Shown here: positions 24,030 to 35,164 of the stretch, piece after piece
How the letters are laid out: every line of letters starts with the position of its first letter
Position numbering within the stretch: the first letter of the stretch is position 1
Assembly: GCA_948470475.1 (NCBI GenBank)
Contig: OX419344.1
Location: 20,369,725-20,433,724, forward strand
Reading direction: 5' to 3'
Length of the DNA stretch: 64,000 nt
From: Galaxea fascicularis
Lineage: Eukaryota > Cnidaria > Anthozoa > Scleractinia > Euphylliidae
Notes under the pieces: model-generated
Databases searched by the model: none
The model's input: only the letters and a program-made list of their open reading frames with translations
Told to the model about the DNA's origin: nothing
Program-made: the position numbers and the translations under genes

Positions 24030-25080
24030 GGTTTGGTTTGGTTTTGGAAATGAAATTTTTCAGCTTAAGATTCGCGCAACACTTTCTACCTTAAAAGCGT
24101 CCAAATGTTCCACAATGTTAATTCTTCCTTGTGTTCCACTTTACAGTAACTGCTAAGATCATGTTTTCCTTGCTCTTTCGTTCTGCTCCTGGGGCTTGTT
24201 GTGTTGCATCCAACTTGCGCTTTAACAACTAATAATAAACAAGAAAGTCGACATTAATGACGCTAAAAACTAAGTCTAACTGGCCTCAGTGTTTTTTTAC
24301 TTTCCGTGGAAATATGATTTGAAAACATTTCAGTTGGTTTGGTTTTGGAAATGAAATTTTTCAGCTTAAGATTCGCGCAACACTTTCTACCTTAAAAGCG
24401 TCCAAATGTTCCACAATGTTAATTCTTCCTTGTGTTCCACTTTACTGTTAAGATCATGTTTTCCTCGATCGCTTGCTGGTTCTTTCTTTCTGCTCCTGGG
24501 GCTTGTGTTGCATCCAACTTGATCTTTAACAACTAATAATAAACAAGAAAGTCGACATTAATGACGCTAAAAACTAAGTCTAACTGGCCTCGGTGTTTTT
24601 TTGCTTTCCGTGGAAATATGATTTCAGAGTATTTCAGTTGGTTTGGTTTTGGAAATGAAATTTTCCGCTTAAGATTCAAGCAACATTTTCTACTGACCTT
24701 AAAAACGTCCATTCTTCCTTGTGTTCCACTTTCAGTGTAAGATCATGTTTTCCTCGCTCGCTTGCTGGCTCTTTCTTTCTACTCTTGGTCTTGCGTTGCA
24801 TCCAACTTGAGCTTTGACAACTAATAATATACAAGAGAGTCAACATTAATGACGTTAAATTAAGTCTAACTAGCCTCAGTGTTTTCTTGGTTTTCGTGGA
24901 AATATGAATTGAAAATATTTCAGTTGCTTTGGTTTTAGAAATGAAATTTTTCCGCTTAAGATTCAAACAACATTTAGTTCTACCTTAAAAAGATTCCAAG
25001 TGTTCCACTTTACTGTTAAGATCATGTTTTGCTGGCTAGCGCTCTTTCTTTCTGCGCTTGATCTTGTCTGGTATGCAACC
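24030..25080 (+). repeat. ~300-bp tandem repeat, about four units
   Basis: The anchor GTTTTGGAAATGAAATTTT recurs at 24041, 24342, 24646 and (diverged) 24932, spacings 301, 304 and 286. Units share TTAAGATTC, GATCATGTTTTCCT, CAACTAATAATAAACAAGA and GTCGACATTAATGACG blocks. The last unit is interrupted by a MITE at 25084-25237. Confidence 0.85.
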
Positions 25081-25083
25081 TAA

Positions 25084-25237
25084 TAGCGATGTTTCTCGTT
25101 ACGTCACCTATTGTTATTAATGTGCCAACCAGAGGTTCATTGGCTGTTGAAACAATACATGCTATTGTTCGGTGGCCGGCAAATTTGAATATCAAAAGAA
25201 ATTTGACGTCAGTGTTTGTAAACAAGAAACATCGCTA
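25084..25237. mobile_element. 154-bp MITE with TAA target duplication
   Basis: Tips TAGCGATGTTTC and GAAACATCGCTA, flanked on both sides by TAA (25081-25083, 25238-25240). It interrupts the last tandem unit, whose expected sequence resumes with ATGACAAGAAAGT. The TAA duplication again suggests a PIF/Harbinger-type mobiliser. Confidence 0.75.
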
Positions 25238-25334
25238 TAAATGACAAGAAAGTTGACATTAATGAATTAAATCTAAAACCTGCAATCCCCAGTAAGCATA
25301 TTATTATTTTCATTACTCCTCCTGTGGCTAACCG

Positions 25335-25900
25335 ATCGTCAGCGATCGTGACATTGTGTTCGATCGCAAAAGCCACGGCCAAAATGTCGATTTAATCGAT
25401 CATGTTGATCAATCATTGTTGCTTTCACTTTTCAATAGAATCATAGTCATCGATCAATCCTGTGATTCTTACGTTAGATTTCGTTCTTCCTACGCAAAAT
25501 TATTCCAGGTAAAGGAGAGATTTCCGTGCAGCCGTTCCAAAAACGAATAGAGTTCGAGTCACAAACATAATTAATGTATGGGGCTATGTGGAAATCTTGC
25601 CCAGGTAATTTTTTTTTATAAATCCAAGGCTAACAGTTTGTTTAATCCGCATCATTTCTGATGGCAAGTTGACTTGTGCAAAAATGATTTACTCTGCACG
25701 CTGGTGTAAAACGCTTGACAAACAATTCATTGATCCGAAATTCATGTATAACTACTGAATTTCTCTTAAGGAAATTATTTTGCTCAAGCTAGGAATAAAC
25801 GAAGCAAAAATTAATTTCAACTGATATTGTTTTTCAAATTATTTTCTCTTTGCATACAGTTTGCACGCTTTCACGACCTATATTGTTATGGCTACAAAGC
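25335..25900 (+). repeat. Segmental duplication, copy 1
   Basis: Matches 27175-27615 in the same orientation through ordered blocks: GCGATCGTG.CATTGTG.TCGATCGCAAAA, CACTTTTCAATAGA, CAAGGCTAACAGTTTGTTTAA, AAGTTGACTTGTGCAAAAA and TTTGCACGCTTTCACGACC. Copy 1 is longer mainly because of an 88-bp insertion. Confidence 0.75.
25513..25600. mobile_element. 88-bp hAT-like MITE with 8-bp target duplication
   Basis: CCAGGTAA flanks both sides (25505-25512, 25601-25608). The inverted ends read AGGAGAGATTTCCGTGCAGCC-like on the left and, reversed, GCAAGATTTCCACATAGCC on the right. The paralogue at 27347-27354 has a single CCAGGGAA with no element, i.e. an empty site. Eight-base duplications are typical of the hAT superfamily. 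A related foldback lies at 30625-30745. Confidence 0.8.
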
Positions 25901-25976
25901 GTGCGAGCAAATTCACTGGAAACAATAGGGCCCACAACCTATTTCTAGTTAAGTTCGCCCCTTTTTACATAGCAAT

Positions 25977-26125
25977 GCTTAGGTGGCCTTGTGGTTAGAG
26001 CTACGCCATAATCTGCGATACGACGGCCTTGTGTTTGCCGTCGTATATTTAAGTAGCTCAGGTGGGGCTTGGCGATCGAGCCCCGAAACCAACTCTTCTT
26101 TTTTTTTTCTTTTTTTTTTTTTGAC
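25977..26125 (+). repeat. tRNA-like SINE head with T-tract
   Basis: GGTGGCCTTGTGGTTAGAGC resembles the 5' part and A box of a serine/leucine-type tRNA. GATCGAGCC at 26074-26082 fits the B-box consensus GWTCRANNC. A run of T with one C follows (26100-26123), able to act as a Pol III terminator. The box spacing is too long for a working tRNA, so a tRNA-derived SINE is more likely. Confidence 0.4.
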
Positions 26126-27174
26126 AAGAAATTTGTTTCTTTATAGTTTTCTCTATCTTGCCTTAAAATTTCCGAGGTCATTCGAGCAACAAATTTAAGC
26201 AAACTTTGGCTGAAGGAAAATAATTTTCTTTATTTTTGCTTTGAGGATAATTTCGTAAACACAAAACAGCTTCTGGACACTAAATTATATCAACAGCTGC
26301 AAAGATTAAACAGGAAACTCTTGGAAGTATCCAGTTCAGAAAAATAACATTGTAACATCCTTTTCATTTCTTCGATGACGTTTTAAGAGTTTGATTTAAA
26401 CAAATCCCGCCTCTTGGCCCATTTGCGCTGCCTAAATTCAACTTTAGAGAGTAAGTAGTTATTTTCCCAATTTTTGGTCTTAGAATAAATTCAAAACACT
26501 GAAATGTTTCAGTTGGCTGCCGCAACAATGATAATAGCTTTCACAGAATTAGCAACAAACTCTTTGGAAGGAATCTGGATGAGAAAAGTACAATAGTAAC
26601 ACTTCGTTTTTCTCCTTGAACAGCAAAGCTGCTAAAAAAGTTAAATTACAATGACAAATGTCGCACCTCAGCTTTTTTCGGTATGTCTTCTTTCTACGCC
26701 TTCCCAAAAGTAAACGCTCCCGAAGGATAGAATTTTATTTTATTTTTATAAATGAACGGAATATATTTTGGCTTGCTGCTCATTGCTTTGTGACCGAAAA
26801 TCTCTGCCTTAACCTAGGTAAAATAATTATTTCTCAAGACGAATGTAGACATACACCTCCACAGCTCCTAACATGATGTACCGTTTTTCAGTACAACTCC
26901 AAGATCTTCAGTTTTGTTTTGGTCCTGTAGAATTATTTTTAATCTTTAAACAGCTAGAGTTAATAAGCTCGATGACAGTCCTGACTATTAAAACACGAGA
27001 CTACAAAACGTTCAATGATTTGTCAAGGACGTCGTGAGGAAACGTGTTCCGTTGCTCTAGCAAAATGCAACAATAGGTGTAAATCTTGGGCTCTTTCCTG
27101 ATATCAATATGCTCCTCCTATTCTCAAAAATCATAATTTGTCTCATTCAATCCCCAGAAAGTGGAGCAGTCAGT

Positions 27175-27615
27175 CCCAGCGATCGTGGCATTGTGCTCGA
27201 TCGCAAAAACAATCACCAAAATGTCCGTAAAATGATCAATTAAAACATTTCTGTCATTATTGTTTTCACTTTTCAATAGAGTCGTAACCATCAATTAATC
27301 TTGTGATTCTTCATCAGAATTTCGTTCTTCATATGCAAAATTTATTCCAGGGAAATTTCCGAGTCCAAGGCTAACAGTTTGTTTAAACAGCATCATTTCT
27401 GGTGACAAGTTGACTTGTGCAAAAACCTATCTTCAGCCAAAAAAGTTCGCATTTTTTATTCCCATTCGATCAATCTGGTACCGAAACAGTGCTGTTATAA
27501 CTATGAGATTACGTCCAAAAACAGCCTCCACAAAATGAATTTATTTCTGGCCTGTTATTTCAAATAGAATTTGCACGCTTTCACGACCTATATTACCATG
27601 GTTACAAAGCGGCCA
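27175..27615 (+). repeat. Segmental duplication, copy 2
   Basis: Paralogue of 25335-25900, without the MITE; the empty target CCAGGGAA is at 27347-27354. Confidence 0.75.
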
Positions 27616-27619
27616 AGAC

Positions 27620-29390
27620 TTGTTAATGCAAATTTATACTGAATTCCGATCATTTTTGTAGACAGTTGCATTCTCAGTTCAACACAAATTCAAAGACAAA
27701 AAAGCAAGGTTCTAGATGTTACAATGAAACCACTCGCACCACTATTATGGATTCATAACTTATTTGTGAGTCTATTTGAAATCAATTGGAATGCTTTTTG
27801 GAAGAGAGAAGCGTGTGGGCCAGTCACAAACATCATAACGTCCTTGGGGTCAGGAAGTCAAAAAGAGCAAAGCTAAATAATAAATAATGGCTTCTTGACG
27901 ATAGTGAACAATGATTTCGCCTGATCAAGACCCAATAACCAGTCTTGTACGTATTCCTTTAATTGATAACTTGCCATCTCAACTGTTTACTAGATAGATT
28001 CAGACGTCATCTATTTTATATATTTAGAAATTTTAGGCTTTTAATCGCGCAAATTTTCCTCGCACTTTTTTCGATTCCTTTTGTTTTGGGCACTTTGTCA
28101 CAAACGGCCAATGCAAGGTTGTTACAACTTCATTTGACTTTGCCGAGGCATTGTCAACTAAGTCGAAAAATCTGGCAAATTGCAATTGTTTACTCTGATT
28201 ATAAATCAGGTTTTCCTAAAACACAAGAACCTTTTAGCAAATTTTGCGGACATAGTTGGTTTAGTCTTGCCTTTTTCCCGGTTCCAAAATGACTGTTTGG
28301 TCGGTAAAATAAAGGATTTGGCTCTACAGTAACGAGAGAAATTTTATGTGTCGTTTCTCTACATGAAAAATCAAAGGAGATTGAAAGGAAGACCAATCCA
28401 AATTGTTCATGATTATTCTACAATCTGTATTGAAATTAGCTTGTTTCTAAGCAGCACATCGCATCCAGTTTCGATCCACGGTTCCTTGTGCAAACATTTT
28501 CAGTTAAGATCGATGTCCCTTCATAACCATTCATCTTGATTGCATCTTTTTGCTTGCTAAATGATCGATGAAAATTGGACCTCAACCCACTTATTCGTCA
28601 GGGGTATCCGAGAAACTTCAATGAAATATTTGTTCGGGAGAGTCTACCCGTTCTAAGACTTTTGGGTAATGAAATGCCAAAAAGCTACTGATTTCTTAAC
28701 TAAAACATCAACTAAAAGATTCGCAACCAGGGAAATCCAGGGGAATATAGTCCCTTGTATTTTTGAAAAGGTCGCCTAGCATTTTCGGGTAAGCAGATAG
28801 TTCGCAGAGAAGTTCTTCGAAGGTACATGTAACGTTCAGCTAGCAAATTCTGAAATTCTATAATTTTCGGGCACTTCAATTTTCAGCTAAGAAACCCGAA
28901 CAGATCAAACTTTTTCCAGCTGATTAAAACAACTCTTTAAGCAGTCTTTAAACATTACAAGAAGCCTAGAAATATCCCTCAAAGGTTCTTTTGCTGAATT
29001 TGCTCGTTGAGTGCCCCTGATTCGTATTGTAATGTAAAAAATACAACGTCAAACGGTTCGAGAACAAATCATTTCATCGTAGCCAAAGTAATGTTTATGT
29101 GAACTACTGGATTTCTACAATTCCATTCTAGGTGGAAATAACGAATGCTAAGGCTATTCTTGATTATGAGACTTTTGTGTTAAAAGAGGCAAGATATCGA
29201 AATATCGATCATGTGCAAAAGTCAATGCTTTTTGAAAGCCGCACAAAAAAGACATGAATGATGTATCAAATTCATCAACGTCTCTATTCAATTTAGCCAG
29301 TAATCAAATTTCATTTAATTTAGATTCATTCTACGGTCCCTAAACAGTTGCTTTCCTTAACAATTAAGTTGATGGAAAACAAGGCTCCTA
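27620..29390. other. No gene resolved
   Basis: AT-rich. Further 3' exons of the minus-strand gene at 29392-31058 are expected here or beyond, but I could not find one with good splice sites and the needed phase 1. Confidence 0.35.
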
Positions 29391-29391
29391 C

Positions 29392-29478
29392 CTTGATTTA
29401 GTTGCTTCCTCCTGATATTGAGTAGATTCCAGCTTGTTGCCTTGGGAGTAAGTCCTCCAGATATTGTGACTTGTTTTT
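29392..29478 (-). CDS. Exon of unrecognised gene (29-31 kb)
   Basis: 87 nt, acceptor TTCTTATAG, donor GTAGGA. Phase 1 to 1. Encodes 28 residues beginning KQVTISGGLTP and ending RRKQLNQ. Confidence 0.55.
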
Positions 29479-31058
29479 CTATAAGAACAGTAAAACGTCA
29501 AATTGATGACTTTGGATTCTGTGATCAGGTCTGCCTTAAAACTTAATATAAGAGAGACCCAGGGAGCGTACGCTAGCTACCAGTTCCCAAATGCAAATAA
29601 AGAGGGACTTGGTGATTTGTAAAAAGTTCCAGTGCTCTAGTTTTGAGTGGAAGTTTATTCATCAATGGGAAAGGGCGCACACATAGACTCCCCCTACCCT
29701 TGCCACTTGCCCTTTTTTGTAAGACTGCTATTTAACTGAGAACAACGCCAATTCAGAATGTCATTATGGAATCAAGTATCTGGTTTGTTCACTACGGCCT
29801 ACTCTGACCCCACCCCTACTCCAAAAAAGCTCACCGCTGCTCTCTTTTAGCCATCGGTTCCTGCCCTCAACCAACACAAGTTGACTTAGAATGCACGTCA
29901 CAGTCAGATCAAAATTAATAAATTACTACATCGTGTAGTTGAGTAAACGGAACTTTGTAATAGGAACTTGCTTCACATTAGAGTTTTTCTTACCAGTTTT
30001 CTTCCCATATCCAGTGATTCCAGTGGGGCACCTCCTCTGCAAAATGTCTTTTTTCCTGAAATTAACATTGTCATGTTAATAATCACGTGACACAATATTG
30101 GATGGTAACATTACGATTTTCAGGATGAGAGAGGATGGAGGGGGGTGGGGTGGGGTTCCACTATAACGGTACAGTATTTATTTATGAAGTAAAAGAAACG
30201 AAAGATCTTTTGAAGTGAGCACTAAATTGTCTTAAAGAACCCGGCTTTTAGCAACGTACGTACAGGTTAAGTCACATGATATTTTAACATCACGTACCCT
30301 TAAACAATTTTCTTACCTTTCGATATTTCTTCTTCGTAAAGCTTTTCCAGGTTGCTCTTTTACTGATTGATTTCGTACTGAAATTTTGAAAAAAAAAATT
30401 AACTAAATTCTACTTTAAGATTTTATAATCTTGCAACAACTTTTATTCGGATTAATTTAATTTATGGCGGTAATGGCAGCTTCATATAACATAACTTCTA
30501 ATGCTCCTACTGTCAGTTATAAGCTTAATCAAACAACATGATCTTAAAACTATGCATTTTCATGTTGCGATCTCAAGGAGAGCACCTTTTCAAACAGGAT
30601 TTTTCCCAATTGAAATTAAACTGTGGCAAGATTTCCGCACAGCCCCATACATTAATTATGTATACATTTTGTGACTCAATGGAACAGGATTAGTATGACA
30701 GTGATGCATGTATAATTAATGTATGGAGCTGTGTGGAACTCTTTTCGAAACTGTAGTCCATAAGTTCCCTCGAATATTGAAATTAAAAGGAAACGTAATT
30801 ATATGAAACATAGATGAAAAGTGCCGTTTTAAAACTCTAATGATTGCCGAGTTCACTTGACTTTTAACTAGCCAAGTATTAACATTACCCCACTGTCAAG
30901 CGCACGTGCTACGTTTGCTAATCAAATACAACGTTCTAACTAAAGTTGCAGCAATATTTACGAAATGGGCTTACCTTTATTCAGTGAAATCGTGGAAAGA
31001 CTTTTTCCATTGCTTTTAGCGTTAATATTTTATAAGTTCCCGTCGTTTTAGAAGCCAT
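29392..31058 (-). CDS. Unrecognised multi-exon gene (partial)
   Basis: Exons at 30317-30377, 29994-30055 and 29392-29478, with a probable upstream exon ending at 30975, have consensus splice sites and join in phase (1, 2, 1). Together they encode about 68 residues, very basic, including CPTGITGYGKKT and ISGGLTPKATSW. I do not recognise the family; the KR-rich content would suit a nuclear or nucleic-acid-binding protein, but that is inference. The start is unresolved: an ATG at 31056-31058 opens a frame that ends in TGA inside the first exon, out of phase with the following exons, so either the true start is further upstream or the first exon is damaged. The 3' end is not found. Confidence 0.5.
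29994..30055 (-). CDS. Exon of unrecognised gene (29-31 kb)
   Basis: 62 nt, acceptor TTAATTTCAG, donor GTAAGA. Phase 2 to 1. Encodes 20 residues with the RRCPTGITGYGKK core. Confidence 0.55.
30317..30377 (-). CDS. Exon of unrecognised gene (29-31 kb)
   Basis: 61 nt, acceptor AATTTCAG, donor GTAAGA. Enters in phase 1, leaves in phase 2. Encodes RNQSVKEQPGKALRRRNIE. Confidence 0.5.
30625..30745. mobile_element. ~120-bp foldback element
   Basis: CATACATTAATTATGTATA on the left is mirrored by TGTATAATTAATGTATG on the right, and the tips contain GGCAAGATTTCC and GGAACTCTT. The tips match the hAT-like MITE at 25513-25600, so they are one family. It lies in an intron of the unrecognised gene. Confidence 0.65.
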
Positions 31059-32054
31059 TAACGTCTCTCACCAACAGAAGATTCAAAAATTCGCAAACCG
31101 CTCGCAATTTTTTTTTCATGAATATGGATTAGCAACTGAAACCAATCGCCGCATAAGAACAAACATCACGTGCCTTACGCCGTTGATTAATTGTTGCAAG
31201 TGTTTGTCCAGTGCGCATGCACAATAAAAGCGTTTTGCGGGTGAATGGGCCAGAGATATATATTTCGACACTTGAAAAATAAACCTTTAAGGGAAAAACG
31301 ATTTGTATTCCCTTACATGGACATGTATATAAAGGAGTTTATTCAAGGTTAACCAAGGAAAACAAACGCCTCCCACCAGGAAAAACAAGAAAAATTCTAA
31401 CAGATTTGATAACGACGCCTTTACAAGCTTTTAGTAATACTTATTAGGAAACATTCATCCCCGTAATCGCAATTATCGCAAAGACACGATGATTATCTTT
31501 AAAGAAACAAGTTTGAAAAGATACAAGACAAGAAATACCGCCACTTTATCGGAGATGGCAACCCAAGCTACATTAACCAATCAAAATGGAAATCACGCAA
31601 AAATTAGAAGGAATTATCCACGTGGAAATAATTGGCGTATACTGTCTCAATCAGTAGCTCATTTAGCAAAATAGGAGTTATTCCTAGCATTCAAGTTCTC
31701 TACGTAATTTCGGATCTTGCAATTTGGCCAGTTTTTGTTTAAATTAACTACACAAAAATGCTAGAACTTTGGAGGTTCTTAATAAACCTAGCGGCAACGA
31801 ATTGAAGATGGGCGACAACAGGCCTTTTCCAGTTAGTGATCACATGGTGCAAAATTCACCTCGCTGGAGAGCAAAGTAGTACCTCTGACATTCAAAATAA
31901 AGCAACTTCATTTAAATTTTCATTGTTTTGGATGTCTCAAGCACAATTTGTTCCCCAGCGAGGTGTTTCCTGTACCATGTGATCGCCAACTGTAAAGGGT
32001 CTATCGTAGTACCCTTCTCTCCTCACAATACGTTTTATCACCAGAATTCCCATC

Positions 32055-32375
32055 AACATGATCATGACCATCCTCACCATCGTCATCTTCATCGTCATCA
32101 TCATCACCAACACCATCGTCATCATCATCATCTCCATCGACACCATCGTCATCACCACCACCATAATCATCATCATCATCACCATCATCATCCCCACCAT
32201 CATCACCATCATCATCATCATCATCACCATCATCATCACCATCATCACCATCATCACCATTATCATCATCATCACCATCATCACCTCCACTATAATCATG
32301 ATGATGTTGATAATAATGATGATGGTGATGACGATAATGATGATGATGGTGATGATAATGATGATGAGAAGCAAA
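32055..32375. repeat. CAT/ATC microsatellite switching to GAT near 32297
   Basis: Imperfect CAT/CAC repeats run to about 32295 and then turn into GAT/GATGGT repeats, so the tract is an inverted microsatellite able to fold back. Histidine-, isoleucine-, methionine- and aspartate-rich frames in every phase are repeat translations. Confidence 0.9.
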
Positions 32376-32384
32376 ACCAAAAGC

Positions 32385-32565
32385 AATCGCGAGTTGCAAG
32401 CGCGCATTTTCCAGCGCTTGTCACCGGCTAGATGTAATTACTTCATCTTCTAATTGGTTCACTGAGCCGTCTGCGTCTCTTGTGATTGGTCTAGAAACTG
32501 CTTTGCATGGTTTTGATTTTACAAGACTCAATTGAAACCCACATTAGTTTACCATCAACTTGATG
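32385..32565 (+). repeat. SINE-like dispersed repeat, copy 2
   Basis: Weaker relative of 7290-7540 and 49210-49425: CGCGCATTTTCC, TGTCACCGGCTAGATGTAATTA, CTAATTGGTTCAC and TTTTACAAGACTCAATTGAAA in the same order. Confidence 0.4.
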
Positions 32566-33643
32566 ATCACTGTCGTAATGATAATCAAGTTAAACAGTCT
32601 GGTAAACTTTCTCTTTGAGGACACCTCACTATTACGGACACCCAGATAATATGAACAGCAGCCGTAAACCCTTAGCAAAAATACAATAATTAAAGACGTT
32701 TGACTGGAATAAATTCCTACTATTACGGACTCTGGGTGTTGGTGCACACTAACTTGGGGTGTCCGTGCTAGAATGAAGGGACCATGTTTGAGTCATGTGT
32801 CAATAAACTTACCAATAAGGCTTCCGCAAATGAGGAAACATTGTTTCCTTAAGTATTTCTTGGGTGCACAAACGAGCATGAAGCAAAAAAGTGGTTGTGT
32901 GTGCGCGGAAATGGGGAAAACATTGTTTCCAAGACAATGTTTCCTCGTTTGCAGAGGCCTTAACATATTGAATATTGTATAGTTTTTCAGGTTACAGGCA
33001 GTAATTTGCAGTAACTTAGACCATATATGGGACAGCTATTCAACGGAAGTTTCAATTTGTTCTTTTAAATGGGAGTTGCTATCATTTTGCTGAGAGTGAT
33101 TACATTAACAAAGGAGGGTGAATAATTCAAGGAAATAGCGTGGTTCTACCTAACCCGTTTTACTTACCATCGTGTTATACAGCGCAATAGTCAAATACAC
33201 ACAAAAAATACACAAGAATTAATTTGTAATAGCTGTTAGTAGTATCACACTAAGATCTATTTGACGGTTTAAGTAAAAGCACTAAGTTTCCCATGCTTTG
33301 TTCTACAACATTAACCAAGATGAAGCACCATAGTGAGCTGTAGAGATTTATGAAGACAAATTTCGTTAATACAAAGGGTGTCTCGTGTTGGAGTACGTGT
33401 CAAGGGTGCGCTTGGATTTTAATATATACTCCCTCTCATTGTTAAACTCACCAAATGAATTGAACAACTTTCGTACCACGGACGTACTCAAAATTATTTT
33501 TCTCCGTAGACAATCGGCTATTTGACCCCCTATTTGAATTGTAATTGCCATGACGACAAGATAAGGAAGGGTGGAGACGACACCAGTCTGTAGTACAGAA
33601 TAAAAAAGTTTACACCACACTACCCTCGTCATCGTTATTATTT

Positions 33644-33644
<1 letters not shown>

Positions 33645-33677
<33 letters not shown>
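33645..33677. repeat. (AAT)n microsatellite
   Basis: About eleven perfect AAT units just upstream of the retroelement remnant. Confidence 0.95.
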
Positions 33678-33678
<1 letters not shown>

Positions 33679-33719
33679 TCAATAACTTAATAACCTTAAT
33701 AAAATGCGCTGTAAAATGC

Positions 33720-34485
33720 TGGCTTGTTACAAAGCCTGATAAGGAGGAGACCGCCAAGAGCATCTTTGAAGAAACGGCAATCAACATCACCACAGAAGGT
33801 CGCAAGCATCTCGGTGCGGCGCTGGGCTCCAGGTCCTATTTTGAGCAGTACGTCAACGGTAAAGTCGAGGAATGGGTGGGGCAGGTGACAAAATTGGCCG
33901 ATTTTGCTCTGTCGCAGCCCTAAGCCTGCTACGCGGCATTCACTTTTGGATTAAAACACCGCTGGAAGAACTTTCTGAGAACTCTGCCTGATTTAGAAGA
34001 CCTACTCGCACCTTTGGAGCGCGCAATAGCTGATGTCCTTATACCATCCATCACAGGGCACTATTGTACTCAAGCTGAAAGGGAGCTGCTGGCGCTGCCG
34101 GTGAGAGTCGCGGAGGCATGCGCATAACAAATCTGTGTCAAGTATCAGCCTCAGAGAATGTAGCATCAGCGAATATCTCTGTTCCTTTAGCCCAACAAGT
34201 AAAATCACAGGTGCATGAGCTACCAGACAAAAATGAAATACACACTGCGGGAGGCGTGCCAAGTGAGGAATCAGTATCAGAAGGAAATACTTGACCAGGT
34301 GAAGGGCTTGGTTTCTGGAAAAACTCTGAGAGCTGTTGGACCTTGCCACCCAGAAAGGTGCCTCTAGTTGGCTTACTGTTTTGCCAATTAGAGACATGAA
34401 CTTTGACCTAAACAAGAGTGAATTTCGAGATGCTGTGAAACTCAGGTACGACTGGGAAGTTCCTGATACGCCCTCTGTTCGGTTG
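33720..34485 (+). pseudogene. Retroelement reverse-transcriptase remnant
   Basis: Degenerate coding DNA from the region C-terminal to the reverse-transcriptase core of a retrotransposon family common in coral genomes. Recognisable blocks in order are [61 protein letters not shown] and [11 protein letters not shown]. Stops (for example TAA after SQP) and at least two frameshifts interrupt it. The GASSWL block is out of frame with the start. Family assignment rests on remembered consensus. No polymerase core or ends remain. Confidence 0.7.
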
Positions 34486-34489
34486 TATT

Positions 34490-35010
34490 CGCATTAATAT
34501 ATATTGTCAAGGTTTACATCCGGTAAAAATAGGATATATTCCAATTTGTTAGCGAATAATCACTCTTTTTGAAGTTTTTTCCTGTGAAAAATCACAGTGC
34601 ATTGTATAGATTTGGAAAATGTTCTGACCCTGAACGAATACGACTGTTTACAATTCTGGTATCTAGTTTACGAGATATGCCGAAAAAAAAACACCAGATT
34701 AATGTGTTCGAAAGTTTTTCATTTGCACGCTGAAATGATGAAATACATAACTTTTAACTTTAGATCGTTATCCCTATTCAAACCAAGTTTCTTTTGTCTT
34801 TCCAGATCTAGAGCGGGGGGGGGGGGGGGGGGAATGGGAAATTGCATAGCTACGCGACCACTTGGGCTTCCACAGTCAAACGGTGCATTTCAGACAGAAC
34901 GGTTCCTTATTCCGCACCGTCATCCTTTCAGTAAACCCTAAGATCAACATTTAACTGAATTTGCGTTTGTTGCCCCAGCACATCTCCTATAGAAGTAGTA
35001 GTAGGTAGAA
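34490..35010. other. No gene; G-tract
   Basis: AT-rich spacer with a run of about 18 G at 34815-34832. The glycine-containing frame across it is spurious. Confidence 0.5.
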
Positions 35011-35164
35011 TCAGACATGGTTTGATGCTACTCTGGTTTGAAAATTGATGAATGTAACTGAAAAAGTTACAATTCACGACCCCTTAATTCTCGTTGAGTT
35101 GTGAATTGTAACTTAAGTTACATTCATCAATTTTCAAACCAGAGTAGCATCAAACCATGTCTGA
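35011..35164. mobile_element. 154-bp near-perfect hairpin element
   Basis: TCAGACATGGTTTGATGC... is mirrored by ...GCATCAAACCATGTCTGA. Arms of about 65 bases are almost identical, with a short loop around GACCCCTTAATTCTC. Confidence 0.85.

Noticed and set aside
24676..24966. Minus-strand frame across the 300-bp tandem array
   Set aside because: Follows the repeat unit; other units carry stops and no homology is recognisable.
31928..32431. Histidine-, isoleucine- and methionine-rich long frames on both strands
   Set aside because: All are translations of the CAT/GAT microsatellite; every phase is open.
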